DNA from: Siphonodentalium dalli
Lineage: Eukaryota > Mollusca > Scaphopoda > Gadilida > Siphonodentaliidae
NCBI GenBank assembly: GCA_032622095.1
Contig: CP136061.1
Location: 266,795,551-266,859,550 of the forward strand
Reading direction: 5' to 3'
Length of the DNA stretch: 64,000 nucleotides
Shown here: one piece after another, positions 10,267 through 21,779 of the stretch
Layout of the letters: each line of letters starts with the position of its first letter
Numbering within the stretch: the stretch's first letter is position 1
Program-made: the position numbers and the translations under genes
Notes under the pieces: model-generated
Database searches by the model: none
What the model was told of the DNA's origin: nothing
Seen by the model: the letters and a program-made list of their open reading frames with translations, nothing else

Positions 10267-11877
10267 CTCATTTACAGTCGGTGTGGGGTTATCTATAGTA
10301 TCATGCACATCAATTGTTTGGAATATTGTTTCGATAATGTTTTTGTCTGCTATATCGTGTTTTGATGCAGAGACGTTTGGTTGAAACTTTGAGTCAGAGT
10401 TGTTTTTGTTTGTCACTTTGGATATTATTGGGGTATTCCCACCGTGTTGAGCGGTGTTCACAGCTGCGCGGTCGGTAGTGTTGTACGAAAACTGATTATG
10501 AGGTTTTCCTTGTTTGAATCTGAGTGGTGATTTAGGCTTCTGTGATTGTTTATGTCGATAATTCTGAGTTCTCGGGATAGCTCCTGCTGGTAGTTTATAG
10601 TTTGGCGGAACAAAGCTTATTCCGTGTGAGATTGGTTGCTGTTGTTGTTGTTGTTGTCTCGGTTGTTGTTGATTTTGACGTTTTTGTTGTTGTTGTTGTT
10701 TGTCTCTAGAAGGAGCACTAGAGCGATCAGTTAACACAGAATTTGATTGTGACTTATCCTGTCTGTACTTTGGCTTGACGTCAGGTGAAAATTGCATATT
10801 GTCGACATAAATTCTGTCGGAAATAACTCGGGCTTTGTGACCCTTATTTCTAGCATCTTTAGCGATCGGATTTAGAACTAACTTCCTGTACTCATTTACC
10901 ACAGACGGGTAATGATCGTTGATGTAATAATCCGTTCCATTCAGCAAACCACTAGCTTTCCTGATCATTTCCTTGTCCTTTATTTTAACAAATTTAACGA
11001 GAATTGGCCGTTTCCCCCTGTCGTCCGATTTTCCCATCCGTCTCACATTATCGAACTCTATATCCTTGCGAATTTTTAGTGATTGTTTGATGAAATCTAC
11101 AAGCACATTTTCGGTTGTAAGGTTATCCGTGTCCCTTTCGAATTCCTCTATCCCGCTAAATATAAGATCAGACTGCATTGAATCGATTTGTAAGTCTGTT
11201 ACCTGCTCAAGGACGTATTGTGTTCGTTTTTCTGCAAGGTCGATTTTGGCTGATTTATGGAATTCGTCCACTTTCATCTGTTTCTGATTTTGGTTTGTGT
11301 CGTATAAACTTTGCTCAAGAATGTCCTGTTTGCATTCAAACGAAGATACTCTTCCCGACAATGCACTGACTGAATATTCAATCGCCGTGAGTTTATTGTT
11401 GATTTCCGACACCTGCTGACTGACAATATCCACCGTTTTGAACTTATGCTCCATAGCTGTCAGAATTGTTATTATCTGATTTAGCTTTGAGTCGGTGTCA
11501 CCTCCGCCGCGAATAATGTCACTCACTTCTAAATTACTATTGTTTCCAGTGTGATTATGAATTTGGGTATCCATGATTTCCCTCGTTTCGGATCTGAACG
11601 GGTTCAAGTCTAGATTGATGAGATTGTGTTCACTCTGAATTCCATTAAAGTTATAGATTTCGTTTCCAGATTTGTAGTTGATTTGCTGCATATTACTGTC
11701 TGGTGGTTTTTCGGGATACAAGTCTTTTGATATGTCACTGTTATAGTCACTGTTTACTACACTGAGACTATTATATACTGTAGATGGTAGATCTAATTGT
11801 TCAGTTACATTTTCATTTTCGCCAATCGACGCCATCTTTGTTGACGTTTTGAGTTTGAAATCAACCACCAGGCTCAT
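10264..11877 (-). CDS. LINE-1 ORF1 protein, RNA-binding chaperone type
   Basis: This 537-residue protein is expected to coat the LINE RNA and assemble the ribonucleoprotein particle. Residues 1-125 are Asn/Ser-rich. Residues 128-232 have heptad-like spacing consistent with a coiled coil. Residues about 237-300 form an RRM-like domain with LIFSGIEE (238-245), VRRMG (278-282) and RPILVKFV (290-297). Residues about 310-358 match the C-terminal domain of L1 ORF1p-like proteins. A Gln-rich tract (394-414) follows, encoded mostly by CAA. I chose the first ATG in the frame, but a second Met at residue 15 lies in a good context and could be used. ORF1 ends with TAG, and ORF2 continues in the same frame. 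The ORF1-only element at 36028-36654 shares the coiled coil and RRM. Confidence 0.85.
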   Translation of the reverse strand: MSLVVDFKLKTSTKMASIGENENVTEQLDLPSTVYNSLSVVNSDYNSDISKDLYPEKPPDSNMQQINYKSGNEIYNFNGIQSEHNLINLDLNPFRSETREIMDTQIHNHTGNNSNLEVSDIIRGGGDTDSKLNQIITILTAMEHKFKTVDIVSQQVSEINNKLTAIEYSVSALSGRVSSFECKQDILEQSLYDTNQNQKQMKVDEFHKSAKIDLAEKRTQYVLEQVTDLQIDSMQSDLIFSGIEEFERDTDNLTTENVLVDFIKQSLKIRKDIEFDNVRRMGKSDDRGKRPILVKFVKIKDKEMIRKASGLLNGTDYYINDHYPSVVNEYRKLVLNPIAKDARNKGHKARVISDRIYVDNMQFSPDVKPKYRQDKSQSNSVLTDRSSAPSRDKQQQQQKRQNQQQPRQQQQQQQPISHGISFVPPNYKLPAGAIPRTQNYRHKQSQKPKSPLRFKQGKPHNQFSYNTTDRAAVNTAQHGGNTPIISKVTNKNNSDSKFQPNVSASKHDIADKNIIETIFQTIDVHDTIDNPTPTVNE

Positions 11878-11900
11878 AAAGTAGATATCACTGCCATCGT

Positions 11901-12509
11901 ACCTTTTTATTCAGAAAGTCACGGCACATATTAGTCCATGTAATCCAATAAACATTTATATCCTGGTATATGCGAAAATTAAGCTCGGATTTTTAACTTT
12001 TGACCGGTTTTTTCCTTCCCAAAATTTCAAACGGCTTTAATGTTGACGCATGCGCATGGCAGTCCATGGATGTTAACACTGACATGTAAAAACGTACGAG
12101 TCATTTGGTAAAAAAAAAACATGACTGCCAGCGGCCATCTCAGATTTCAAAATATGTAACAAAATACAACATGATAAATGCCTTCAGTCAGTTTAGCAGT
12201 TATAATTACATTATTTATCTTATTCTACGGTGTTTTATGCCAAACTCATTGCAAAAACAGTCAGAAAACTTGCAGGAATAAAAATTCAGTTGCGGAAAAA
12301 ATGGTTTGTTGGTGCCATCGATCACCCACCCACCAAAAGTGCCCGGAACTTGGTGCGGGTACGCGGGGCAATGTCAGATCGAGGCATCGTGCTGATTTTT
12401 ACCTTACATTATCTTTGTGATGTAGGTCAACTTATAACACGTGTGATATTGTATATCCGTCAACAATAAACTAATGGCGCTTCATTGAAAAGAGAGTGTG
12501 CATGCTTAC
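11901..12509. other. LINE-1 5' flank or UTR and intron; small secretory-like ORF
   Basis: The 5' part may be LINE-1 5' UTR. An 80-codon plus-strand ORF (12178-12420) starts with a hydrophobic segment (MPSVSLAVIITLFILFYG, then VLCQ) followed by Cys at several positions, like a signal peptide plus Cys-rich peptide. It has no recognisable family and no supporting splice or polyadenylation evidence, and it may be chance. An overlapping plus frame (12230-12469) is also open. Confidence 0.3.
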
Positions 12510-12813
12510 CTGTCATTTCGCGAGAACGCACCACCTTCGACGCCGGGGGTGGTTGAGCTGGAACTCTTTTGTCATATGATTGGGTTGCCATGGCAGCACT
12601 TGTGGATGTCGACGGACATGTGGGCAGTTGTGAAGGGAACAAGGTGTGCAATCCTTGCTCAATTGTATCCGCGATGTCTTTAAAATGCAGTTCATTCAAA
12701 GCGTTGATCACCTCTGTCGTCCATTTTTCGTGGTGAGTTTTTTCCAATATGTGTAGGAATTTAAGGCAAGCAATCTTATCTGATTCATTCTTCTCCGTGT
12801 TCATTATCACTTG
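12510..12813 (-). CDS. Internal exon: C-terminal half of a CARD, then proline-rich linker
   Basis: The exon is bounded by a consensus acceptor (TATCTCTTGACAG, then CAAGTG) and donor (ATGACAG, then GTAAGC). Only one frame is open through all 304 bp: it enters in phase 0 and leaves in phase 1. Residues 11-44 include ACLKFLHILEKT and KWTTEVINALNEL, then DIADTIEQG. This is the pattern of CARD helices 4-6 in RIG-I-type receptors (compare LFLKFLLELQ in human RIG-I, then a W-x2-G-FLDAL motif and YEAIE). The remaining residues are a Thr/Ser/Pro-rich linker with AQPPPAS. The exon with helices 1-3 must lie upstream (above 12813) and was not found. LINE-1 lies downstream in the same orientation, probably in the next intron. 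The gene could be a RIG-I/MDA5-like receptor, a MAVS-like adaptor or another CARD protein. Exon reality is well supported; family assignment is moderate. Confidence 0.65.
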
Positions 12814-13844
12814 CTGTCAAGAGATAATACGGAACACAATCAACATCATTAAACACACAAGGAATGAATGTGGCGTGGTCCATGCGGCGATCTGAATAAA
12901 CCGATTTATTTGTGGTACAATCAGAAATATTACAATTGTGCCACAAAACGGGAACCAGATACACTGTTAACAAATCCCGTCGTTTCAATGCTGTCGTTTC
13001 AACGGTCTGAGACCGCGCAACATCGCTGCCAACATTTGACCGTTAAACATACGGTCAGGCCGTAGCATGTTGTGCGGTATAAAACCGTAACCAGTAACTG
13101 ACAGACCGTAACCAGTAACTGTCAGACCGTTGTATTTTGTACGGTTCAGCGCCCTTTATTTAATATCAAGACGGTAACTAATAAAGGTCAGACCACTGGT
13201 ATTTTTCACGGGCCAACACCCATGTTTTGATCTTTATTTGCTCATTTACCATAGAATTAGCCAGGTTCCCATGGTGACAATATGATTTCCCGGTAGGCAT
13301 AACGATTCATATGTTTTTGAATGGTCGAAACTAGTATCATTCGTAACTGACAAACACATCTTAGTTCTTATGTTATGATCATAGTTTAGATGAAATGTAA
13401 ATCATCAATGCATAAAGGGATAGACGATACTTATGAAACTTTGCAGTTTGCAGAGGATCAAGCTTACAAAAGTTATCTGCCTCATAGAATTTAATCCGGA
13501 AAAGGCTGCGCACGCGTGATGTGTTCGTCTTTCACTAACTACTGTATAAATATGGCTGTAAATAAAAAACGATACTAGTAATATCTGACTAGCAAACCAA
13601 TCACTATTCAGTTATGAGTAATACTAATATCGATCATCCTAAAACATGAATCGCATGCCCTTTTAAGCCATAAAAAGAATAAAGCTACATGTTTCACAGT
13701 TAAAACTCAAGTTTATGTGCATGTAAAAGTAAAATATATTAATGGTATACTTTTTGGTAACATATAATAAGGCGTGAAATTGTCCAGTCACTTGTAAACA
13801 CAGTTTTTGTTTTAACAGGTGAATCCACACATCATGATAATAAT
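12814..13844. other. Non-coding; short GACCGTAACCAGTAACTG repeats
   Basis: Between about 13030 and 13180 the motif ACCGTAACCAGTAACTG occurs twice in tandem, and related ACGGT/ACCGT words recur in both orientations. This could be the end of an uncharacterised element. Nothing else could be supported, and the missing first half of the CARD was not seen here. Confidence 0.35.
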
Positions 13845-14344
13845 GTACTAGTCAGAAGAAGTGGTATTTTTAGGTGCACCGTTATTGTGATATTGAGCGT
13901 GCTTAATTTAGAAAAATCGTGTGATTATAGCACAATACCAAAAATCTGTACCACTTATTATTGCAATATTGAATTGCAAAATATTGTGATACTAAGCGCG
14001 CTAAATATCATTCAGACCCGATAGTGTTATATTTATATACTAATATATAAATACTGTGGATATACCGGTAGAGTACATATAGCATTTACAACTAAAATTA
14101 TATACATATCTAAAACATTGTCTATATTTATACAATAAACAATATAGAAGCAATATTTTGATTTAAATGTCACAATTTTAAGTGCAGAATGTCGCAATAT
14201 TAAGCGCAAAATATTGAGATATTAAGTGCAAACTATTGCAATAATATCACAAGCGATATGCTTATAAGCGTTTCCACTTGCAATATAATTGCGATATTGA
14301 GCACGAAAATAGCGCGCTTAATATACCACTTCTTCTTACAGTAC
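13845..14344. mobile_element. TIR element, about 500 bp, non-autonomous
   Basis: The ends are inverted repeats: GTACTAGTCAGAAGAAGTGG on the left and, read from the right, GTACTGTAAGAAGAAGTGG, followed by GTAT in both. The interior is rich in repeated TTGCGATATTGAGCGC-like words. There is no ORF. The target-site duplication is ambiguous because the ends are GTAC palindromes, so the superfamily is unassigned. Confidence 0.55.
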
Positions 14345-14724
14345 TGTATATACCGGTATCGATAGCAGCTAGTTGGGATTGGAACCTTCAAGACAACAGC
14401 AGATCCCATAATAACTGTGAACAATGACTTGGCGATAATGTTCTCATGTAGTCGCACATTTCCCACGAAACATCAGTGAGTAAACCGAAGATGGTTTGTT
14501 ATTAAAGAACATCCAACCAATAGTGTACTCTGTTAAATGTCGTAATACCAGTAACTTGACAATAACATGGCTAGTAATCACAATGTCTCATATCCACTTG
14601 TTTCAATAAAAATTGATGAACACGGATGGTCTGTGTAATTGTAAAGTTGGTGCACACATTACATGTATATCCACTCTTGTAAATGTACATGCATGTGCTT
14701 TGAAACAATCACTGACTCTGCACT

Positions 14725-15395
14725 CTAAATAATGGGGATGCAATATTGCTCCTCGGAGGGGCAATATTTGCATCTCTTGAGGTGCACTATTTCACCTACT
14801 CCCCAAAAGGCTAACTTGCTTCTCCATTGGGGTGATAGGAGCCGAGGAACAATTTGTCCCTCATGTGACCCAAGTTCATCCCCGTTGAAGCACAATTTGT
14901 CACTCAGTGGGAGATATACGTAATCACTCAGGAGGGGCAAAGACGACTCCCCATGGAGAGGTTATAATCTACCCCTTTTGGGGAGATGGTGAAATGGTGC
15001 CCCTCCGGGAGGTAGTTTAGGCACCCCCCCCGAAGGAGGGTTCATATTTTACCTCCCGGAGAGGCAGCCTTGCAGTTTTTGGAGAGCCACTCCGGGATGC
15101 ACTTTAGCCAACCCCCCAATGAGAGTTCATATTTTAACTCCCAGGAGAGGCACCCTTGCAGTTTTTGGAGAGCCACTCTGACACTCTTGGTGTGCAAATG
15201 TACGCACCCAGAGAGTCTGAGTAGCATCAGTTGAGCATTAGGATGTTCCCTCCCCGGGGAGGCAACCTATCACTCAAGAGAGGTAACATGAACAATCTCG
15301 GGTGATGGCACTCTGACACTCTTGGTGCACAAAGTACCCCACAAGAGTGACAAAGCACAACGATGTTACCTCCATGGAGAAGAAAGGATGGTTGA
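14725..15395. repeat. Degenerate GC-richer repeats with an 84-85 bp tandem pair
   Basis: Words such as CTCCCGGAGAGGCA, GCAGTTTTTGGAGAGCCACT and TTCATATTTTA recur. Two clear neighbouring copies start at about 15041 and 15126. CTCTGACACTCTTGGTG is also duplicated (15174 and 15311). The GC content is distinctly higher than the flanks. Short ORFs on both strands here follow from composition. Confidence 0.6.
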
Positions 15396-15600
15396 GCCCA
15401 TTCTAAGCCAAAAAGAACCTTTTAATTGATTTGCACATGTGGATCAAATAACAATGGAGAAAACAATTTAATTATTTATTTAAAAAATCCAAAAATAATA
15501 AAAACATAGTTCAGAGCATTTATGGTTTCAGCTTGATTTAATTACAACACCATGTTTCTTACCATGAATAATAAGAGAAATGAAGGTCTTTAATGTTCTC

Positions 15601-17935
15601 AGAAATGTTCACTAGATTTTGCAATAAAATTATTTATGCATCTATGTATGTTCATTGCATGGAATTTGTCTGCAATCCAGAACTGTGGTTATGAAATGGG
15701 ATATTTGAGGTAATTTAACTCAATAAATTGATAACCATGTAACACTGGATATAACTACACAACATTGGCGATGAAAATCTTTGAAAAAAAAATGAAAAAA
15801 AAGAAGTCCATTTTGGGGGGTTTTTCTCCATTTTAAAGATATTCGTAAATAAATAGAAGAAAATCAATGAGTGGTTTGATACCTTTGGTACTAATGGGAG
15901 CTTGCACTAATGGGTCTATCGTTCATATGCAATTTGTCCCACGCCTTCTGTTAGAACTAGACTAATAATATATTTGTTTGTGTGTTTTATCTTGTGGACT
16001 ACACAGCGCTCTATAAATAATTCCAAAGAATATAGACATGTCCGAAATATTATTAAGTTTTAACCAATAAAAAACAGATGGAAGCACCCTTCAGACATTT
16101 CTGTCTTCAACCCAGTAAACATTGCGGGCATGGTAATATTAGTATCCCTCGTCACAACTGGGCGGAGCCACTCTCCCATATTACTTATTAAGAGCCTCGA
16201 GACACCAAGTGCATGGCATCATAAATAGTATTATTGTCTCTTTCATACCATTTCAATCGAGCAGAATTGCCTCGGCTCATGCACCTGGCTAAGCCAAAAA
16301 TCAATTTTTAATATAATTTTGACAATATGTAGTCCACTTGAAGCCAAACACACCCCTGATGTCGTTATATGCATCAAAGAAAATATCCATCACCTAATTA
16401 GTAAAAATTGCTAATAGAAAGTGAAAATAATTTTGAAAGTCAATATCCGGCCATCAAATAGGCCCATAAGCTCGGCTCGACAAGTACATGTACATTTTGT
16501 TAACAATGTTGAGGCGTGTTACAAATTACAAACATAGTAGTTACACTTAAAACAAAATTTATTGTTGCAACAAATCGTCAAATGCATCAAAACAATTTTC
16601 AGTCAAATAAACCGAAACATATTCACCTTTTTGCAATCAAATTATTACTTTATGCATCTATGTATGTTCATTGCATGGAATTTGTCCGCAATCCAGAACT
16701 TTGGTTATGAAATGGGACATTTGAGGTAATTTAACTCAATAAATTGATAACCATGTAACACTGGACATAAAACTACACAACATTGGCGATGAAAATAGGG
16801 CCCTATGAATCTTTGTTCTTGAACCTTTAAAAAAAAATGAAAAACAAAAAGAGTCCAGTTTGGGGGGTTTTTCTCCATTTTAAAGATATTCGTAAATAAA
16901 TAAAAGAAAATCAATGAGTGGTTTGATACCTTTGGTACTAATGGGAGCTTGCACTAATGGGTCTATCGTTCATATGCAATTTGTCCCACGCCTACTGTTA
17001 GAACTATAATAATAATATATTTGTTTGTGTGTTTTATCTTGTGGACTACACAGCGCTCTATACATAATTCCAAAGAATATAGACATGTCCGAAATATTAT
17101 TAAGTTTTAACCAATAAAAAACAGATGGAAGCACCCTTCAGACATTTCTGTCTTCAACCCAGTAAACATTGCGGGCATGGTAATATTAGTATCCCTCGTC
17201 ACAAATGGGCGGAGCCACTCTCCCATATTACTTATTAAGAGCCTCGAGACACCAAGTGCATGGCATCATAAATAGTATTATTGTCTCTTTCATACCATTT
17301 CAATCGAGCAGAATTGCCTCGGCTCATGCACCTGGCTAAGCCAAAAATCAATTTTTAATATAATTTTGACAATATGTAGTCCACTTGAAGCCAAACACAC
17401 CCCCGATGTCGTAATATGCATCAAAGAAAATATCCATCACCTAATTAGTCAAAATTGCTAACAGAAAGTGAACAAACTTTTGAAAGTCAATATCCGGCCA
17501 TCAAATAGGCTCATAAGCTCGGCTCGACAAGTACATGTACATTTTGTTAACAATGTTGAGGCGTGTTACAAATTACAAACATAGTAGTTACACTTAAAAC
17601 AAAATTTATTGTAGCAACAAATCGTCAAATGCATCAAAACATTTTTCAGTCAAATAAACCGAAACATATTCACCTTTCCCATGTTCTCACTAGATTTTGC
17701 ACAAAATAAAAATTACTTTGTGCATAATGTATGTTTCATTCCATGGAATTTGACGGTGAAAATAGGGTGTAATGAATCATGAATCCTTGTTCTTGACTTG
17801 TGTAATAAATTTTATTTGTTTAAACATGCCATTTTGGGCCGTTTTTCTCCATTTTGCAGATATTTCGCGGATAAATATAACAAAATCGATTGAGTGTTTG
17901 TCCCACGCCCCTTTTGTTATAATATTAATAATATA
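15601..17935 (+). repeat. 1016 bp tandem duplication plus a third partial copy
   Basis: TATGCATCTATGTATGTTCA occurs at 15635 and 16651, an offset of 1016 bp. The copies stay colinear through ATGGGCGGAGCCACTCTCCC-type sequence and GTACATGTACATTTTG to about 17660. A third, more diverged partial unit (about 17681-17935) retains TCACTAGATTTTGCA and TTTTTCTCCATTTT. The first two copies are near identical, so that duplication is recent, while the partial copy is old. No coding content is evident. Confidence 0.85.
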
Positions 17936-17936
17936 A

Positions 17937-18260
17937 TTAAAGATGCTTGCAAATTACTATTTCCTTGGCTTCGGGGGTCAAAAATACTTATTAGAGTCGA
18001 GGAACCCACCCAACAAAGTTCCGAATGATCAGATATTTATTTTTGAAATCTAGTATTTTTCACCACCGATAATTTTTAGTGCCCCAGTAAAAGGTTGACG
18101 AGAAGTCTCTGACAAAATTGCGGATGAAGATGAATAACTCTAAAAACACCCCTCACCTGGCGTTATATGCAGTCAATATCAATACCCTAATTAGTCAAAA
18201 TTGCCGACAGAAAGTTAGTACAAACATTAAATTGGAAGTTGCTTTCGAAAAGACGAAAAA
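17937..18260 (+). mobile_element. Old TTAA-element relative
   Basis: It starts TTAAAGATGCTTGCAAATTACTATTTC and goes on with GGCTTCGGGGGTCAAAAATA and GAGTCGAGGAACCCACCC. These blocks match the young TTAA elements at 45924 and 62717, but the sequence is much diverged and no right terminus is recognisable. Confidence 0.5.
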
Positions 18261-18370
18261 TGCAATTTCGCTCTATCCACAACGTTGTTCAATGTAAATT
18301 ACATCATGAAAAAGAAGGCAAACGAGAGACGATGAAATGGTTGTCTTGGATTGGGTGATGATCATCGTTG

Positions 18371-18537
18371 TCACCATGTTAGAGAATTTCCAGCTAGACA
18401 CCCACTTTGATACAACTTTGACGTAAATATGCTGGTGATCTGGTTAACCTGTTGCTCAGAGCCCGGAATCGCAATATTAGGTGTTCCTGTTGAACTCATT
18501 CTCTGTAGTTCCAATGTAATTCCAAACATGTTCCTAC
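18371..18537 (-). CDS. Terminal exon of an unrecognised gene (gene A)
   Basis: The acceptor is strong (CGCTTCTGTCCATTATTTGCAG, then GTAGG). One frame, entering in phase 1, is open for 54 codons to a TGA at 18371-18373. The residues include NMFGITLELQRMSSTGTPN, then SEQQVNQITSIFTSKL, and the chain ends GNSLTW. The first two bases (GT) complete a codon with the single G left over from the exon at 24276-24393, giving Gly at the junction, so the two exons are phase-compatible. I do not recognise the protein. Its C-terminus looks soluble. The polyadenylation site was not identified. Confidence 0.6.
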
Positions 18538-21172
18538 CTGCAAATAATGGACAGAAGCGATAATATACAATTATACATTAATAAAAGAATTAGTGACACT
18601 GTAGCTCAGCTTGCGCATGAGGCATAATTCTTACAGAAGGAAATGGAATGATAAAGGGGGGGGTGAAAATTTCCAGTATATATGTACCACCCTCTATTAA
18701 CCAGATTCATATATCACACACAGATCTAGGCCATTTCCCGACCTGTTACAATAGGTTTGGGTGCCCAAAATTAATTATAACCAAACAGTAATAATCAAGG
18801 TTTGTCATGTTTTTGTACATCTATATCTATATTTGGTAAACCAAGCAAAAATACCATTGGAAGTCATAATCAGTGCCATCGTATTATCGCTGGAATAATT
18901 GATGATTATATTGATATCTGTTTGATTTATAAACCACAATGTTTTGTGCTTTCACATAATGTCATGTAAATTGAAGCCAACAAATAACTTCCAAATACTG
19001 GAAATAATGGCTGAACATACATGTATACATGATGTATGTAAAATAATCAAGAACTTTTGACATAAGACAAAGTAAATAACTCATTAAACATTGCCATTAT
19101 CAATTATATTTGTCTTCCAGTTCTGCCAGCATGAAACAATTTTCGTCTACGTGAATTTATCGATTAAACATGGTATGTGGGTTCCATATAGTCATCATTG
19201 GTAGTATGATACATGTAGTGATGTACGCATACAATGTTATTAATATACCAATGTGTGTGCAAGGTGTGTGTCTGAGCTGTGTGCGAATGTCGATCCCCCA
19301 CCATTTCCGTCTATTCAATCGTTGTCAGATATTGTTCTGTATATAAATGTACTAATAATATAAAAAAAAAAGAAAAAACGTTACTGATGGTCTATTCTTC
19401 CTGAATAAGTTGTATTATAGATTCCAGGGCATAAAATAATAAACATGTCAAAGACACCTGTCAAGAAACGCTTCCATCAATAATTTTTTATTTCATATCA
19501 ATATTTTCTTATATTAAATGGGACAATATTTCATTACTATTTTTAGAACAGACGTTCACAAAGTGTTCATGTGATGAACGTGGGGATTGAGTTCCCCTGC
19601 TTGTTAAATCAATAAATATCAATTGTTAAAAGCGTTTCCGAACAGTGGTCGTCGAGGAAGAGATAGTCCATCTTAAATGAAAATCCAAGTATACAGCTTT
19701 TAAAACTCCAAATTGTTGAAATTGTTTTGAAACATTACATGAGGAACTACTAGTCAGTCAGTATTTAGTACAGAAAGGGCTAAATTGAAATGCTTTCATA
19801 AGTTTCATCAAGTATGACTATGAGGAGAATAATTATGTGTTTTGTAGTTGATAAATATATTCCTGAAAGTCTCGATCATTATTCGAACTTAAAACCCACT
19901 TGCACGTCTGCCTATTGTTGTCGCTTGAGTATTATCCAGACGAATGTCCTCCACCGAGGATGCCGAGGTGTTAGCTCGCCGAGGCGGTAATTAATTTGCG
20001 AGTCATTATAAGCTCAACTGTGCATAATCTGAATAATGACCACCTCGAAAAAGGAATAAACACTCCTGGTTAAGTGGATGAATAACATTTGACATGATAA
20101 TCCTCCAGCGACATAAAAAGGGAAGAATTGACATTTATCCAATCTTAAAATTAAAATCGTTCTTATATTTGATGAATATTTGTACTAAAAGTGTCATAAT
20201 TTGGAAAAATTACCACCATAGCGGATGTTTGGCGAGACATGTAATGTATACAACAATTGGAAAACTTGGGGTATACCAGTTGTATACTAGTATATACTTG
20301 CAGCCCAAATATAATTTTCCAGATTTGGTTTGGTTACAAGTGCAATTAGAAATTCCTAGTTGGACATACCCAAACGGAATCTAGATTTCCATGTCAATAT
20401 TTAAATATAACACATTGATTACCAAGCAAAATAAAGTTTGTATACATTGAAATCTTATATTAGACCGATCATCGTGTATGATAAGAATTGCCAAACAACG
20501 CGGCATGAACTATAGAAATAATTCATCGGTCTATTTCTAAATTAAACAAGAGATGGACTGTTGTCTGGTGCATACCCCCTCGTCGCATACCGTCTAGTGT
20601 GGGCACATCTATAACTTATGATGGCTATACTCAGACATATGGACCCAGAAATCAGCATTTTCATATTAACAAAGTCAATAGAACAAAAAACCAAAACAAA
20701 CAGTTGAATGTGCCATTAAACGTCCTCATAGTGGTGAATAATATGAATATCCATACAACATTTCATTGAGATCCGAGTAATACTGTTATGACATGAACAG
20801 ACATCGGACGGACGTACAGACGGATGCACCAAAGGACAGGTGCAAAACAGTATACCCACCTTTTTTTTAAACAAGACAGTCAATGACTGTGGGTCGCTCA
20901 CCAGACTGTAAAGACTGAAAAGACTGGGACTCTGAAGACTACAAGAGTCAGTATGTGACTATCACTTAAGACAAGTAGTTCTAAACATAGACATAGCTGG
21001 AGGTTCTCCGTTGAGCAGGGTTCTTCAACTTGATATTTCTAATTGCACACCACTGACAATCTCCAAACTCTTACCTTTTAAAGAAGACAAACATACCACA
21101 GTACTAAGTTCACAAAAATCATTTTGCATCCCTCTTAGGTTGAATTTCACAACTGGTACCAGTACTTCGGAA
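18538..21172. other. Intron or intergenic; scattered old repeats
   Basis: This lies in the presumed intron between the exons at 18371 and 24276. Near 20545-20600 (AACAAGAG, then TGCATACCCCCT) and 20790-20830 (CATCGGACGGACGTACAGAC) there are pieces of common interspersed repeats. The 96-codon frame at 20094-20384 shows no domain. Apart from the micro-exon candidate at 19121, nothing else is supported. Confidence 0.4.
19121..19172 (+). CDS. Candidate 52 bp micro-exon (plus strand)
   Basis: The acceptor TATTTGTCTTCCAG precedes it and a GTATGT donor follows. Only phase 0 is open, reading FCQHETIFVYVNLSIKH and leaving in phase 1. No partner exon on this strand was found nearby, and the surrounding gene A is on the other strand. 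A chance splice-site pair is quite possible. Confidence 0.22.
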
Positions 21173-21265
21173 ACGGGCCCACTCGCCCCAGGGCCCACTC
21201 ACCCCAGTCGACCTGGGCCAGCTCGCCCCGGGCCAGCTGGTCCCGGGCCAGCTCGCCCCAAAGGG
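21173..21265 (+). repeat. GC-rich 15 bp minisatellite
   Basis: Six or so imperfect tandem units of the type GGGCCAGCTCGCCCC lie in otherwise AT-rich sequence. The Pro/Gly/Ala-rich reading at 21011-21316 results from this repeat and is not a gene. Confidence 0.75.
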
Positions 21266-21779
21266 ATAATGTCTTATTTAAGTACTTCAAGCTCTCTCTC
21301 TCTCTCAAACGTTTGAAAATTACTATTTAAAATTTGTGGCCAATTTGGTCCAACAGTTTAACCTGAAGTAGGAACATATGGACTGTTGGTATAAAAACAT
21401 ACATGTTGAAAATAAAACCAAACTATGAGAACAATTCTAACCTATTTTTTATGTGAACATCTAATCTACAACAAATGTTATACCAGGCATGAAATTTTCA
21501 ACTGTTTAAATTTTGATCAAAGTAGGCGTCAAAACCCCACCCCTCTACATTTCTTCCACATTGCCTCAAACATTGCCCCCATCCAGGCTGCCTAGAAATC
21601 AATATTATCATACCAGTACCAAACAGGATAGAGGAGAGTTAATTCTCTTAGGTCTGCCCCTTAGAACAAATGTGAATCTCCATCTACTAGTATGAGATCC
21701 ATTCATCTAGTATTATCAATATACCCCCCCCCCCCCAAATATTCAATAGGATATGATTTCACCTGGATAAGTGGCGGTT

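Larger units (their letters stand above)
6494..11900 (-). mobile_element. LINE-1: apparently intact non-LTR retrotransposon
   Basis: This minus-strand element has ORF1 (10264-11877), ORF2 (6802-10251), a 3' UTR of about 300 bp (6510-6801) and a 3' tail of AATTG repeats (6494-6512). The tail adjoins the EcoRI satellite directly. No frameshift interrupts either ORF, so the insertion is young. The 5' boundary is uncertain: sequence beyond 11877 is neither clearly UTR nor satellite, and I found no convincing target-site duplication. The RT block GLKQGDSLSP differs from the GVPQGSILGP of LINE-2, so the two elements belong to different clades. I could not place it among CR1, L2, I/Nimb or related groups. 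Confidence 0.9.

Noticed and set aside
6485-11938. ATTAGTC at 6487-6493 and 11932-11938 as the LINE-1 target-site duplication
   Set aside because: Sequence after the second copy is not the EcoRI satellite, so a 7-base match in AT-rich DNA is not convincing.
18595-18640. tRNA-like A-box (CTGTAGCTCAGCTTGCGC)
   Set aside because: There is no B-box or cloverleaf downstream. A SINE head is possible but unsupported.
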